Below, in pieces: positions 46,330-57,783 of a stretch of DNA of 64,000 nucleotides. A program made the position numbers and the translations under genes. The stretch is from Dryococelus australis (lineage: Eukaryota; Arthropoda; Insecta; Phasmatodea; Phasmatidae). The stretch's first letter is position 1. Each line of letters starts with the position of its first letter. The stretch lies in assembly GCA_029891345.1 (NCBI GenBank), contig CM057009.1, forward strand, positions 92,613,416 to 92,677,415, in the 5' to 3' direction. The notes beneath the pieces were generated by a model. The model worked only from the letters and a program-made list of their open reading frames with translations, was not told where the DNA came from and searched no databases.

Positions 46330-46966
46330 ATACATTTTATTTTGTAGTAAAACCTCTTATCACAATGACTTAATTCTATTTTATTAACTTCGATTGTATA
46401 TATTTAGGGTTTCTCGCTCCTTATTAAATTCATTGTTCTATATTGTATTTTATCATCAAACACACACTTTTTATAATCCTCAAATGTAATTCTGTTGTTA
46501 ACTACACATTCTTTTCACGCATTTTGCTCTTTTATTTTCTTTATCGTCAACTCTATATGCATACTTTTTTTTCTCTTAAGCCAACAAATTCTTTAATTAT
46601 ATTGCCATTATATCCATCTTTCATTTTGCCTAAAACGTTTTTATTTACTTGTGGTGTGTTATACATATTGTCCTTTGGACAATAACTTGTATCAAATTTA
46701 TATAACATCGACTTCATGTGTTCGTAAAAATCCTGTGTTTTTATGTTATTAAAGTACGAGTCGGTATCTTGAAAGCATAATTCAATTTTATCTCCATATC
46801 TGACTTTCATTGCTTTATAATGGAAATCATGCATTAATTCTTTTGATATGGAACACTGAATGTTAAGGTGCCTGCTTGCAAGTGTAGAAGCCATCTGGTT
46901 CATTTTATAGAGCTGTTTAACAGTGGCAGTCGTGAAACTTTGTCGAGAAGAATATATGGCCAATGG
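46330..46966 (-). pseudogene. Protein-primed DNA polymerase B (Polinton type), C-terminal fragment
   Basis: On the minus strand the open part 46963-46553 contains ELMHDFHYKAMK, the palm motif C CFQDTDSYF (DTDS, catalytic Asp pair context), an FDTSYCPKDN segment and VNKNVLGKMKDG followed by EFVGLR. These are the characteristic late motifs of Polinton pPolB. Past an A8 run at about 46562-46570 the frame shifts and C-terminal family features continue (VDDKENK, then ITFEDYKKCVF and MNLIRSEKP) with stops. The 3'-5' exonuclease and TPR1 regions are absent. It replicated the parent element; this copy is dead. Polinton polymerases are usually above 1000 residues, so about 80 percent is missing. Confidence 0.85.
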
Positions 46967-46969
46967 TTC

Positions 46970-47735
46970 TGGTTAGATGTTTGCTAGAATGGTCTGTCTT
47001 GAGCTACGTACTAGCATATTATGCTTTAAAGACACTAGAATGAATGATGTGGAAAATTTAAGAAATCAGTTTTTATGTTTGTAGTCTAAAGTATGTAAAT
47101 ATATAAATAAAAAGAGTATTTAATTTATCACTGGCGTTTTATCCTGCTTGTTATATAGAGAATATAATGGTGTTTGGTTTATTGACTTATACATAAATTT
47201 AATTTAATCCGAGTAGGAAAGTTGTGCCTACGAAAAATATCAGAGGCAGTGAATAACTAACAATATATAAGATTGTATTGAAGGTAGCAGACTGCAATGA
47301 AGTCGAGAGAACTTTTTTCTGTACTCTACATACAATTTCAATACAACTTAAAAAAAAATTTATGAATTTTAAAAACCAAACTATTTGAACTTTTTGTATT
47401 CTCTTATTTTAATCATGTATCATAACCAGTCTGTTATAACTATTTCCATTAGAAGTATCACTATGAAGCAAATATATAGGCTAATCACTTTGTCTATAAA
47501 GGGCTTTAAAATAAATTCCTGGAGCTATAAATTATGCTTGCAAACTGAATTTACTGAGCCTGGTCTTAATAGATAGCAAATTATATTCACCTGGACTATA
47601 AATATTAGTTAGCTTACAGCCCGACTTGATACATCATTTTTTTTAATGAGTATAAAAAAATGAATGTGGGCTTTGGTAAATGAGATTTAAAAAGTTACGA
47701 AATAACTTTAATACAAGATTTAAGTACTTTAAGTT
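46970..47735. other. Intergenic, AT-rich, nothing recognisable
   Basis: No repeat structure, RNA gene or coding sequence was seen. Short open frames at 47385-47576 lack any domain. Confidence 0.5.
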
Positions 47736-47738
47736 AGA

Positions 47739-47823
47739 ATCTGGTGGTCCATCAGTTAGCATGTCTGACTTCTAACTCAAAGGTTACGGGTTCAAGTTCT
47801 ATCAGAGAATAAGAATTTTTTTT
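47739..47823 (+). tRNA. tRNA-Arg(UCU)-like pseudogene or SINE head with T-run terminator
   Basis: It contains ccatcagttagcatg (A-box-like), an anticodon loop cttctaa (UCU) in tctgacttctaac, and acgggttcaagttct (B-box and T-arm). A run of eight T at 47816-47823 could end Pol III transcription. There is an extra base after the anticodon loop, and the acceptor ends do not pair, so a functional tRNA is unlikely. Confidence 0.5.
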
Positions 47824-48019
47824 CTTTTTTGAATGTTACCAGCTGTTATGAGAAAAGTGTGAAATTTACGAATTTTAAGCTCATTGAATGGTATTTATAT
47901 TACAAATGCATTAAAAATACATTTTCCCTGTATTTTCAAAGACTTTTTTGGGCATTTTTTCAAATGATAAATAAAATTTATTTAAATAGTTCTAATTATT
48001 TATACAAGTATCACTTAAT

Positions 48020-48230
48020 AGAAATCTGATTGGCAGGACAGCACAGCAGCGCGAGTGGTCGCTTCAGTTCGCAAGCACTTGTCTCGGAGTCATTTACACT
48101 CTGTCCCTCCCTCCACTCCCTTCCCAAACGACACCTGCTGATGACATTACTGTTAGCGAATGTCATGGCTGGCTCGCGGGGCCTATCACCGCGTGAATAC
48201 GTGCGTGGTTACAAGGCTAGGTGACTTAAT
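48020..48230. other. GC-rich island, unassigned
   Basis: About 200 bp rich in gcgcgag, ctcgcgg and ccctccctcc-type words within AT-rich surroundings, suggesting an inserted piece of a different element. No domain, tRNA feature or inverted repeat was recognised. 48230-48750 beyond it is AT-rich and then purine-rich (gagagaaag tract, 48480-48720). Confidence 0.35.
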
Positions 48231-48752
48231 ATTCGTACAAAAGTAAAAACGAATTGAATAAAGTTAATATTAAAACCATATTGATTGAATTGATTTTTAA
48301 TGTATTAAAATTAGAATATGTTTTTACAAAGTCCTGCATGGTATGTACTTTAGAATAATTTTATATACCTTCTTGTGTATGGAAAATTACATATTTAAAT
48401 TCGGAAATAAATATATACCCTAGTGATTCTCGCACTTTAGCAAGCGACTAAGGAACTAAGCTGATGGTGGAGTGGAGAAAATCTGACTAATCTAATAAGT
48501 GTGAGTAATTGGTAGAACGAATGAGCGAGACAAGAAGGAAAGGAAAGAGAGACAGCGAATGTAAGAGACAACAGAGAAAGAGAAATTAAACAACAAAACA
48601 TGGGAATACTCCGAGAAAACCTATGGATTGATAGACAAGAGAGAAAGAGATGGAATGAGAGGGATATGAGAGAAACGAAAGAGAGAAAGAGAGGGAAGGA
48701 GAGAGACAACATTGAATGACAGAGCATGAAAAACCGCGACAGAACGATGGTA

Positions 48753-49160
48753 CATCACGATCCTATGCGTCTTGAAAAGACGAGTCCGGTGATGTATAAC
48801 ACCTAATGATTATGTCTTTAAATTTTTTAATTATAAATATATATTTAAATTTAAAAAATAAATTTAGTAAAGTAATTTTATTAATCACCATCGTATGCGC
48901 CTTGAAAAGAAGAGTCCGGGGATGCATAACACTTAATACTTATGTCTTTAAATATTTTAATTATAAAAATATATTTAAAATTAAGAAAACATTAATTTAA
49001 ATATTTTTATTTTGACATAGCCATCGTATGCGCCTTGAAAATACGAGTCCTGCTATATATAATTCCTAATACCTACAACTTTATATTTTTTAAGTATAAA
49101 AATATACTTAAATTTATAAAAATAATTAATTAAAATATTTTTTTAATTGACTCGCCATTA
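48753..49160 (+). repeat. Tandem repeat of about 131 bp, three units, with conserved hairpin head
   Basis: The units start near 48753, 48889 and 49022, with a trace of a fourth at 49154. Each begins with an about 40 bp GC-richer head (cgtatgcgccttgaaaa ... gagtcc) followed by about 90 bp of AT-rich sequence. In the first unit the head folds as acatcac / gtgatgt outside and gtctt-gaa-aagac inside. Confidence 0.75.
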
Positions 49161-50360
49161 TATGGGTGAGTTTCGGGTATCTTGCCCACATTGAGGATGC
49201 GCGTCACCCACAATGAGAATAAAGCCCTTTTTAAGGAAAAATGGGAAAATTTTCGGGGAAAAAAGGGAAAATTTTAGGGGAAAAGAGAAATTAAGACAGT
49301 TTTTTTTGGGGTAAAACGTACGATTTTGTGTGATGATGAGCCTCACACTGCAGCCTGTGTCCCCGTTTCCCTATAAACTATCTACTTGTATGTAATTGAT
49401 TGGTATTATTACAGATCATTATTCGTTTTACACGTTACTGAGCACTTCTTAGAAAATAGAGTCGTTAAAATATTTTTATTTTATCATTATTCTTACGCTT
49501 ACTCGCATACCTAACACCCAATTCGGGTGCCCGCCATTAGACGAGTGCCGGTTTCTATACGTAGGCGAGGTGAGTGTTCGAGTATAGCAAAAACACATTT
49601 CGAACAGTAAGGCGAGCGGTTCGTATACGAATGAAATGTCGAGCATTGACCATTTAGAACAGTTTTTTTTTTAGTGCTCTGAAATTGTGTTCCTAATATA
49701 CGTGGTGTATTAAAAGCAATCAAGAGCGTAGTATAAAATAGCCTATTTTGATGCAGACTCTTGCTGCTCAGGACTGGTGGACTGCCTGCCTCCAGCCAAG
49801 TAAGGTATTGTCATGCGGGAAAAATGTCCCTTTTGTCGGTTTTCCCTAACAAAACAGCCGATTTGGCGCACGAAAAACTTATTTTTTTCTTCTTATCAGA
49901 CAAAAGTTCCCGAACTTCCCTCCTGCCAATGGCGGCTATCTTGGCAGCCAGTACCACATCCATCTTTGTCCTAATTAGTGTAATCCAGCAGGTAACCTAT
50001 CAAGGTGGTAAATGCCTCAATAAGGAGGAGCGATTTCCACCACCGCTCAAGTGTGGTCATCTTGGCAGCCAGTACTGATGACCATTTTTGTCCTAATTAG
50101 CATAATCTAGATGATGACTTCACAAGGTGGTAAATGACTCACATGGGATGTGGGGCATCACTACAGGACCGCCATTTTAGATCCCAAGCACCACTGACCA
50201 ACAATATGGTGGCCGCAGGACAACTGGCAGCCATCTGAAGATGTCAACCATTTTAGTAAGCCAGTTGCAGGCATCAAGCCGACCAGAAAGTCTCGAACTT
50301 ACATTTCTGATCTCGTGCACCACTGCCTCTTCCTGAAGTCTGTGTCTATAACACTTATAA
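49160..50360. other. Intergenic; TIR-like gggaaaa tract and aagatgg-type repeats
   Basis: 49220-49300 has gggaaaattttcgggg-type units resembling the subterminal part of the Polinton-like TIRs (9590-9690 and 22780-22870). 49920-50240 has two related segments of about 130 bp (atcttggcagccagtac, tttgtcctaattag, aaggtggtaaatg). Nothing coding was recognised. Confidence 0.45.
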
Positions 50361-51330
50361 GCACAGTTGGTTGTCATTTCCGAACCATTGGAGAAACGAC
50401 TACAAAATTCATTATATAAGCATCAACCCCGACTATGAGAGAGGTTGTGGGATCAAGTATGGCTAATGTCTATGTATAAGCATAGTATGCTGTAAGATCC
50501 GCACCATTTATGTTACAGTTGTCAGATTCACAACATAGGTATCGCCCTAGACAACGAAAAGGATCGAGGGGTCAAGTATGGCCTATATCTAAATATAAGC
50601 ATAGACAGCTGTAATTTCCAAACCATTTAAGTTATAGTTGCCAAATTCACAACATTAGCATCTTCCTAGATGACGAGAAGAGATGAATGGTCAAGTAGGG
50701 CATATGTCTACATATAAGCATAATTGGCTATAATTTCCGAACTGGTTAAGGTATAGTTGTCAAATTCATAATGAGCATTGCCCCAGACGACGAGAAGGGT
50801 CGAGTGGTCAAGTATGACCTATGTCACCTTTTAGGCATAAGTTGGTTGTAATTTCCGAACTGTTTAATTTATACTCATCAAATTCATAACATGGGCATCG
50901 CCCTAGATGAGAAGAGATGAGCAGTCAAGTACGCTCAGTGTCGACTTAAAAGCATAGTTGACTGTAAATTCTGAACCGTATAAGTTATAGTCGTCAAATT
51001 CATAACATGGACATCGTTTCAAACAACAGAGAGGGATCGAGGGGTATGGATGACTTATGTCTATGTATAAGCATGGCTGGCTATAATTTCCGAACCATTT
51101 AAGTTATAGTTTTCATTTTCATAAAATGGGCATCGGCCACACGAGGAGAAGAGACGAATTGTGAAGTATGACATATGTTGACCTATAAGCATAGTTTGCT
51201 GTTATTTCCGAACCATTTTAGTTATAGTCATAAAATCCATAACATGGGAATTGTCCCAGACGAGTAGAAGAGACGAGTGGTCAAGTATGGTATATGTCGA
51301 CTTATAAGCATAGTTGGCTGTAAAACCAAA
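50360..51330 (+). repeat. 120 bp tandem array, about 8 units (left arm)
   Basis: The core gtaatttccgaaccatttaag, then ttatagttgtcaaattcataacat, gacgagaag(g/a)g, gtggtcaagtatg and tataagcatag recurs every 117-120 bp. The same core occurs in the arms of the 15.4 kb foldback (27.9-28.5 kb, inverse at 39.2-39.9 kb). Confidence 0.85.
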
Positions 51331-51929
51331 AAAGCATGAAAACCAAATTATATATCTGTTTTCATGACCTCCCCGCACTTGTGTACCAAGCCTCCAATTA
51401 TCGGTGGTCATACACCAACCTACACTTACTTACAGGTGGTCATACTTTGTCTTCATGACCTACCCACACTCGTGTACCTAGCCTGCACACCAAACCTTCT
51501 TTGCATTTACTTAGAGGCAGTCTCTGCACACTAGTGTACTGAGCCTCTGACATTCCATGTCCATAATTATACACAGTCATACTTTACCCAAGCACCGAGC
51601 CTTAGTATTCATACTCTGTCCGACCTTTATAACTTGTACTTTGTCCCTCGCCACTGCCACCATTGAATGTTCAGAGTCCTAGACCACAGTAGTAGCACGT
51701 TCGGGCATGACATGCACTCGTGGTTCGTCATGTACAGAGACTTTAATGTGAGCAATGAAGGGCAGTCATACCCTCTCTGTACATAGCGTACATAATGTAT
51801 TGTATCATAATCAATATTACCATCGCTCAAATTTGGAAGTAAAAAAGAAACACATTTCGTAACCACATCACACACACACATGTAGTACAACATTAAATAA
51901 GACTTGTAATTTCCTTACTGATACAGATT

Positions 51930-52007
51930 GTCAAATAGGTCTAAGGTGCTTGAGTTAAAATCTGGTTCCCTGTGTGGGGAGCATAGGTTCGAATCCTACA
52001 CCTGACA
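51930..52007 (+). tRNA. tRNA-Leu(UAA)-like pseudogene
   Basis: It has an anticodon loop gttaaaa (UAA) in ttgagttaaaatctgg, a class II variable arm tccc-tgtgt-gggga, a perfect B-box ggttcgaatcc at 51986-51996 and a 3' end cctgaca that pairs its last four bases with the 5' gtca. Most of the D-arm is deleted, so it is not expected to be functional. 51330-51930 to its left is C-rich non-coding sequence. Confidence 0.65.
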
Positions 52008-52274
52008 AATATTTTCCGCTTCCTTGTTGGTGTGTTTCCCATGTTAGATAAGGATTTTTGTGTCTGCATAAAACGAGGGTATATACACAGTCACATGAAC
52101 TCTCTGGCTCATTTGCAGTTAGTCTGTCGTTCGAGCTCTGACAGACAAGAGAGTGTATCATTTTAAGTCGGCATATTGGCTGATGAGTAGCTAAGGTACA
52201 AACACATGTTGTGGGACACTGTCAAAATGGCGGCATGCTGTTCTACCAGGCAGAAGATTCTAAGAGCTATTGTA

Positions 52275-52571
52275 TGATATGGAAAGCTTAACTCATTTGC
52301 AGCACTCGACAAAGAAACTGATCTCACATTCTTGCCTAAAGAATTCCTTCTGGCATATGCTCGACATGAAATAAGGTATAACAACAAACATCTACCTGCA
52401 TATCTACAACAGGACAAGGAGATAGTTGACTTTCTCCTGTGTACACAGTGTTTGAAAGGATGTAGTATTGTTATGGACACACCACATTTTAGGGAATGGT
52501 GTAATGCACATTGGAAGAGTGCTAAATTAGCTTCCAACACCGAAAGTGTACATATCCTTAAAAATACATAA
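52275..52571 (+). CDS. Unassigned 98-codon open frame
   Basis: Open from just after a tga at 52275, it reads YGKLNSFAALDKE, then FLPKEFLLAYARHEIRY, HLPAYLQQDKEIVDFL, CTQCLKGC and FREWCNAHWKSAKLAS, to the stop at 52569-52571. Codon use and amino-acid balance look more protein-like than the neighbourhood, with a CxxCxxxC cluster. No ATG lies at the start, so it would be an exon or a fragment. The preceding segment has a stop-broken frame starting MAACCS. I do not recognise the family. Confidence 0.3.
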
Positions 52572-52574
52572 ACC

Positions 52575-54150
52575 TTAAAGTAGTAGTAGTTAAACTAGTA
52601 ATATGTTAGCCATAGTATTGCAGCAATGCTGCCCTCTATACTGGTTAATGCCACCGCCGCTACTGCTGGTAGCACCCAGAGTCTTGTTCTATGACCAGCT
52701 CGGCTTCCACTCCTTGTTCCTTGGTTTCCCCCGTCACCTTCCTACTCCAGCCACGCACCTAAGTTTTAAAATTATGGTCTGATTGCTATACCGACCTTCC
52801 ACCTCAGCACCTCGCCTCTCACCAGCTCGCCAGATGGAACATATGTCTGCAGGAATACTCAACGACACGAGTCATCACCAACGATTCTTATGTGCGGCCT
52901 AAAAAGTAATGGCGTTTCATAAATTAAGTGTGTTTAGGGGCAATGAGTAGTGATAATGTTAGTTTTTTTTTTTAGAAAATGTGTACCCAAGACGGAACGA
53001 TAGGTGGTGAGTTTGAACGGCAGTTTTTTAAATCATTTTGGGCTGTAATTTGTGTTTAGAGGAGTTGATGCATTTAGTTCGAATAGCTAGAGTAGTTGGA
53101 GGTTAGAGTGGCATTAATGGTAAATGGTTTGTTTGATGTTTCAGTTCGTTAGTTTTAAATATACGCATATTTGCTTGGTAGATATTTTCGAAGCTCTTTA
53201 GGAATATTCCTTTAAGGTTGCTTGCCCCTGCCACATTTGGTTGGCCCATTGCAGTTTTGTGCATGTAGACTTGGCTGTCCAGACTAGCGCGGGGAGAAGT
53301 GTTTTGGTATTTAATATTATTTAAATTATGTATGTAAAGTTTTACAGTACGGTGCTATGTTTGGCCCCGTAATTATTTTCAGAATGTTTTTAGCAAATTT
53401 TGCTGGGGTGCCACCGTACGGATTTATTGCTTTTATAGAGTTTTAAAGTGTTATTTGATTTGCTTGTGCTCTTTAATGGGTCTTTTGTCTCCAGAGCACG
53501 TATCATGTGAAGTCCTTGATTTAAATCCAACTGAAGTGCTCTTGAAGAATCGTACTTTCATTTTTTAAAGCTAATTTGCGAGCTGTTCGTATGTACTTTT
53601 CTGGCACCGGTGTTAAGGCCAATTTAAAGTCATGTAGTTTGGCGCGATGTTGCCGCATGAAATAATTAATTGTCATAACCCTACTGACCTGAGGGTTTTC
53701 TGAGACGTAGTTGGGGAGTGCGTTACTGAATTTGAATTTATTTAAAGGGCTTTCTGTCCCTTTTTAATTATGAGTTTGGAAGATGATAAGACTGACGAGT
53801 CGACTTAATGTGTTGTAAGCGGCAAGACACGTTCAATTGTCTCGGTGTGAAAAATATTTGTCGACGGCCAGCCCAAACAAATCAAGGTCATAACCACCGC
53901 TATTTTTTGCTGTTTTAAAAGTAATTACACATGTTTTGGCACTTTAAATATATATTGATTAAATTTTATAAAGAGAGTGCTTACCCTCGGAATTCTAGTC
54001 ATGAATATTTTGCATCGTGAAATCATAGCATTATAATGTTTTTTAATCAATTATTTAATTAATGATTATGATTAATTGGAAACTGCGATATTACAGTTTT
54101 TGTAGAAAGTGCCAAAAATATGTTCAGTAAAATTTTTATAATGCAATTTA
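52575..54150. other. No gene seen
   Basis: A C-rich stretch (52620-52860) is followed by T/G-rich, C-poor sequence (52900-53800) with many gttt/ggag words. There is no coding sequence, RNA gene or clear repeat period. Confidence 0.5.
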
Positions 54151-54156
54151 GGAAAT

Positions 54157-54528
54157 ATGTGTCAAGTGTATGTTATTTCAATTTTGTACAATTGCACCCC
54201 AGTTCCCATGTGGACTTCGATGAGTGAACAGTTGCTACAGAGAACGTGCTCTCCCATGACGATGATAAATATTCGGGAAAACTATCTGTGTCACTACTGC
54301 AAGAAAGCCTTTTCTAAAAGCTGCAATGCTCGTCGACACGACACCGGTTGTCCTCGCAATATTAACTGCTCTTATGTGTATTGTAAAGAGTGTCAATCGC
54401 ATTTTAGACTATGTGATAACTTCAAACGACGTATTACAATATGCAAAGAAATCCTTCCTGTTCAAGCCATACACTATTTGTTGAAATTTAAGGAAGGGAA
54501 GATATTTGTGAAAAACCGACATCAGTAA
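54157..54528 (+). pseudogene. C2HC zinc-finger open frame
   Basis: A 123-residue open frame from ATG 54157. Finger 1 is YLCHYCKKAFSKSCNARRHD then TGC: CxxC-x12-H-x4-C, a C2HC variant of the C2H2 fold. Finger 2 is VYCKECQSHFRLCDNFKRR then ITIC, with Arg in place of the His. The tail is KEGKIFVKNRHQ. Finger units of the same type continue downstream in broken frames, so this is probably the N-terminal part of a longer decayed gene. A nucleic-acid-binding role is inferred from the fold only. Confidence 0.55.
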
Positions 54529-54639
54529 ACGACCCTACAGTGCAACCAATGGCTGGATCACCTCCTAGACATCCATGCAACTGATATAACAGGACATTTG
54601 CACGTGTCCCCAGTGCAGAGAGACATATGAAGCATAAAT

Positions 54640-56885
54640 ACAAGCTGAATATATATATCATACAGGCTATCGATGTCACGGTTATTTCACTCATATAGAC
54701 AGTTTAAGCATACATATGAAAAAATGTAAAGACCTTGTACCTGCTACGCAACAAACCTGTGGCGGTTAGACGCCTGCCGTACGAGGTGGTGGTGGTATAC
54801 CAACTTCTCGATTGAACGTTCCTTCAGGACAAAAACAATGTAGCTATTGTGGTAAGCTCTTTAGTATAAATAACAATACACGTCGACATGAGCGATGTGT
54901 CTGTCTTAGGAAGAGGCCAGTGTTACAGTATTTTTCATTATGTGAAATTCCGATTCTAACTTGCAGCTGCATGTAAGTATAGTAACCGAGATACAACCAT
55001 TAACTGAATCCATGTTTACAAAATGCTTAGCTTCCATTGGCGGAATAATAAAAAAGTGTATATATATACACACAGCATGTGGGGTGTGTGGGGACATAAG
55101 TGAGTTGTTATTGAAAGAGTGAACATCGACTCGAGCGATGATGGAAACTACTTTAGACGACCATTTGTGCCGGTTCAGCAAGAGCCATTTTCCAACATCT
55201 ACAATACCCACCGACATGAGTCTGGTTGTGTTATGACCTCGAAGCAATTTACCTTAAAATGTGAATAGTGCAAGACTTAATTTTGACACCATGATAACTT
55301 AAAGAGTCATCTTTCAACATGTGATGGACTCTTGCCCGTGCCTGCTAAGCGCTGTAGGTCCACATTGGGTACCGGTGCACGCTTACAATTGCATCTGAAC
55401 ATTGCAGGCCATTCTCCACAGACATCGAGAATATGGACTGCACCTGATATAGTGGATACTCCAACTACCATCACAACGGCCAACACCGATCCTGGACATG
55501 TACAATTTGCACATATATCAAGGTATTTATGCTGCTACTATGGTATTACATTCAGTAAATTATCCAGTCCATGTCAACATGAGATACATGGAGCATGTTT
55601 GATGAAGTCGAGCTGGGGCCTCTTAACTCGCCAGTGTTAAAATTGCAAACATTTGTTCACATATTATCTAGCTATAAGATGCGTTCCAGTCGAAGCACGA
55701 TGCGAAATACATTACTATCAGCAAAAATTAATACTTAGGCAAGTGACAACCATATGAAAACATGTACATATTATAAAAAACTATTATACCACCACCTGCT
55801 GCGAGCTTACCCAATGTAAATGGGCTCATACTGAAATAATCTGTCTCCCGTGGTTTCATGAAGACATACGTTGCATCAGGCACGTCGAATGATATTTGTA
55901 CATACCTTAGGCAAATGGAGCAGTAAAGAACCTCGTATACAGAAGATTTGCAGTGACGAAGAAGAGTACATGGGAAAATGTTCCGGTTGGACGTTACATA
56001 CGAAATATCATCTACAGTTGAGAATGAATTCGTATGGGCCACATCGTAATTAGGCGTTTGTCAAATAAAGGAATGAGCGCAGGGCTTGAAGCACATTTCC
56101 CTGCTGGATGAAGGACTAAATAAAAAAATGTAAGTCGCGCACTTGCTCTCGTACTGATACTAAAGTATTCATGTTAGGTTCACATACATAGTGGTTTAAT
56201 ATATGTCGAAATAGGCTGGCCTGCTCAGTTGCTGTTCGGACCGCGAAGAATGAATGTAGTCTGTAGATAACATGCTCGGCGATGATGATGGAACAGGACA
56301 TTTATTTGTGTTGTTACGGCCTTTTCTGAATTAACTAGCTGCAGACAGCACAATGCCAGTTATCATCAGAATCAGAGTGTTGCTGTGTTCGCATGCAAAT
56401 GTGTACATCACTGATTGCCCAATGTGATGACTTGAGAAGTCATCTTGCAACAAGTCACCCTGCTCTGTCTGACATGATAATTATCGAAGAACATACACGC
56501 ATGTTGAAGAAATCGATAAAAAAAAAACCTTGCTCTCAAGCTGATACTCATGTCGGGTTAACACTGTAGAGGTGAAATCATAATAGGTGGGCCCACACAG
56601 TTTTCGTTCAGACCTCGGAGAATGAAAATCAGCTGTGGATTACATGTTCGATGATGGAACAAGTGAGTTGTTGCAGTAGCTACTTTAAGAAGAAAACCTT
56701 AAGCAGCAGGCATCATGAACCTGATTGCCATCAGAATTCAGAGCATGCTCTGTTCGCATGTGAAAATTGTAACTCGCAGTATGTCCGATGGAGCACCTGA
56801 GAAGACATATTGGATTGTGTTAGGGTCTCAGGAGAAGATTATCAAATACCCATGCAGGTTCGTATGCTGAGAGCCTTGCACCATG
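54640..56885 (+). pseudogene. Decayed zinc-finger remnants
   Basis: Finger-like units are scattered in changing frames: YRCHGYFTHIDSLSIHMKKC at about 54667-54726; QCSYCGKLFSINNNTRRHER then CVC at about 54838-54905; a stop-broken CE-CK...NLKSHLSTC at about 55256-55325; YLCCYYGITFSKL...HEIHGAC at about 55524-55598; CDDLRSHLATSH near 56425; and CENCNSQYVRW near 56766. The recurring RRH or SHL with a trailing Cys shows they are one family. Frameshifts and stops between them prevent a single product. Sequence between the units is AT-rich and unassigned. Confidence 0.45.
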
Positions 56886-56886
56886 A

Positions 56887-57102
56887 CAGCAGTGTAAATA
56901 CTGTGACAAGATGTTTACATGTGAATACGATGTTAGACGACATGAAAAAAGTATGGGTGTGCAGAACACCGTTCGTATAACACATCAATGTGATAGGTGT
57001 CACATAAGGTATGTACACAATGAAGATTTAAGTAGTCATTTGAAACGGCATAAAAGAGAAGGATACGAGGTCTGTCAAGCCTTCGACATCTCCTACTGCT
57101 AA
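56887..57102 (+). pseudogene. Two well-kept C2H2-type zinc fingers
   Basis: The frame opens at 56887 and reads QQCKYCDKMFTCEYDVRRHE, then HQCDRCHIRYVHNEDLSSHL followed by KRHKRE. The second finger is a regular CxxC-x12-H-x3-H; the first has its second zinc ligand pair reduced to one His. It is the best-preserved part of the cluster and lacks a start codon at its head. A G15 run follows at 57136. Confidence 0.5.
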
Positions 57103-57780
57103 TGGTTTTTTTTCCTGCTCCGATCTTCTTACAAGGGGGGGGGGGGGGGAGTTATAGAGATTTTGTTGCACCGAATATGTTAATTACACTGGACACTGTT
57201 TGCTCATTCTTGACAGGTATGGCACCTAATTTAACAAACCAAATTATCGATGCAGTTGAATTACATGGTGTTGTCAGATGTAATATGTGGCTGGACTGTA
57301 ACTATATAAAACCAGAGCCTTGCGATGATGAAAATGCCACCAGAACTTTCAAGACTTCGACTGCTACAGTCATTCATCTGGGTCATTCATCTGCAGCAGA
57401 AGATACGATTGTTTATAATATATGCACGATATGTCAAGAAGGCATAATGGCCAAGTGTTCGGGTTGGATACTGGCTTCGGTAAACCATCTAGAGTTAAGG
57501 AGGACGAATGGGTACTCTCCATTTAGCAAATATGTACACACTGATTTTTTCTTACCAATAATGTGCCGATGACAGCACATAGATTCATCTTTAACCAGTA
57601 GAAGGGGAGTATAAATTACTGCTACAGCAGACTTCACACACAGTTGTTAAATAGTGAGTGAGGAGTGTGGAGTCAGCAGTCTGGAGCCAGCAGTGTGGAG
57701 TCAATGCTTGTAGAAGATGCCAACCACTGAGGGTGTGCCATCGGTTACGACTACATGTGAATCTTCGACGATCGATCAAC
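57103..57780 (+). other. Linker with one long open frame and a tggagtcagcag repeat
   Basis: 57102-57572 is open for 156 codons, but its first part is the G-run and the rest has no recognisable domain apart from Cys pairs (CTICQEG near 57420). 57655-57710 has three tgtggagtcagcagt-like units. It may be a decayed linker of the zinc-finger gene. Confidence 0.35.
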
Positions 57781-57783
57781 AAT

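Noticed and set aside
48437-48727. Minus-strand open frame rich in Leu/Ser/Phe, like a membrane protein
   Set aside because: It is the reverse of a gagaga purine tract; the composition is explained by the simple repeat.
48753-48800. Hammerhead ribozyme in the 131 bp tandem repeat
   Set aside because: gacgagtcc and gaaa words are present, but the CUGANGA box, the GAAA box and the cleavage triplet do not occur in the required order on either strand.
57102-57572. 156-codon open frame following the zinc fingers
   Set aside because: The first part is translated from a G15 run and no domain follows; kept only as a possible linker.
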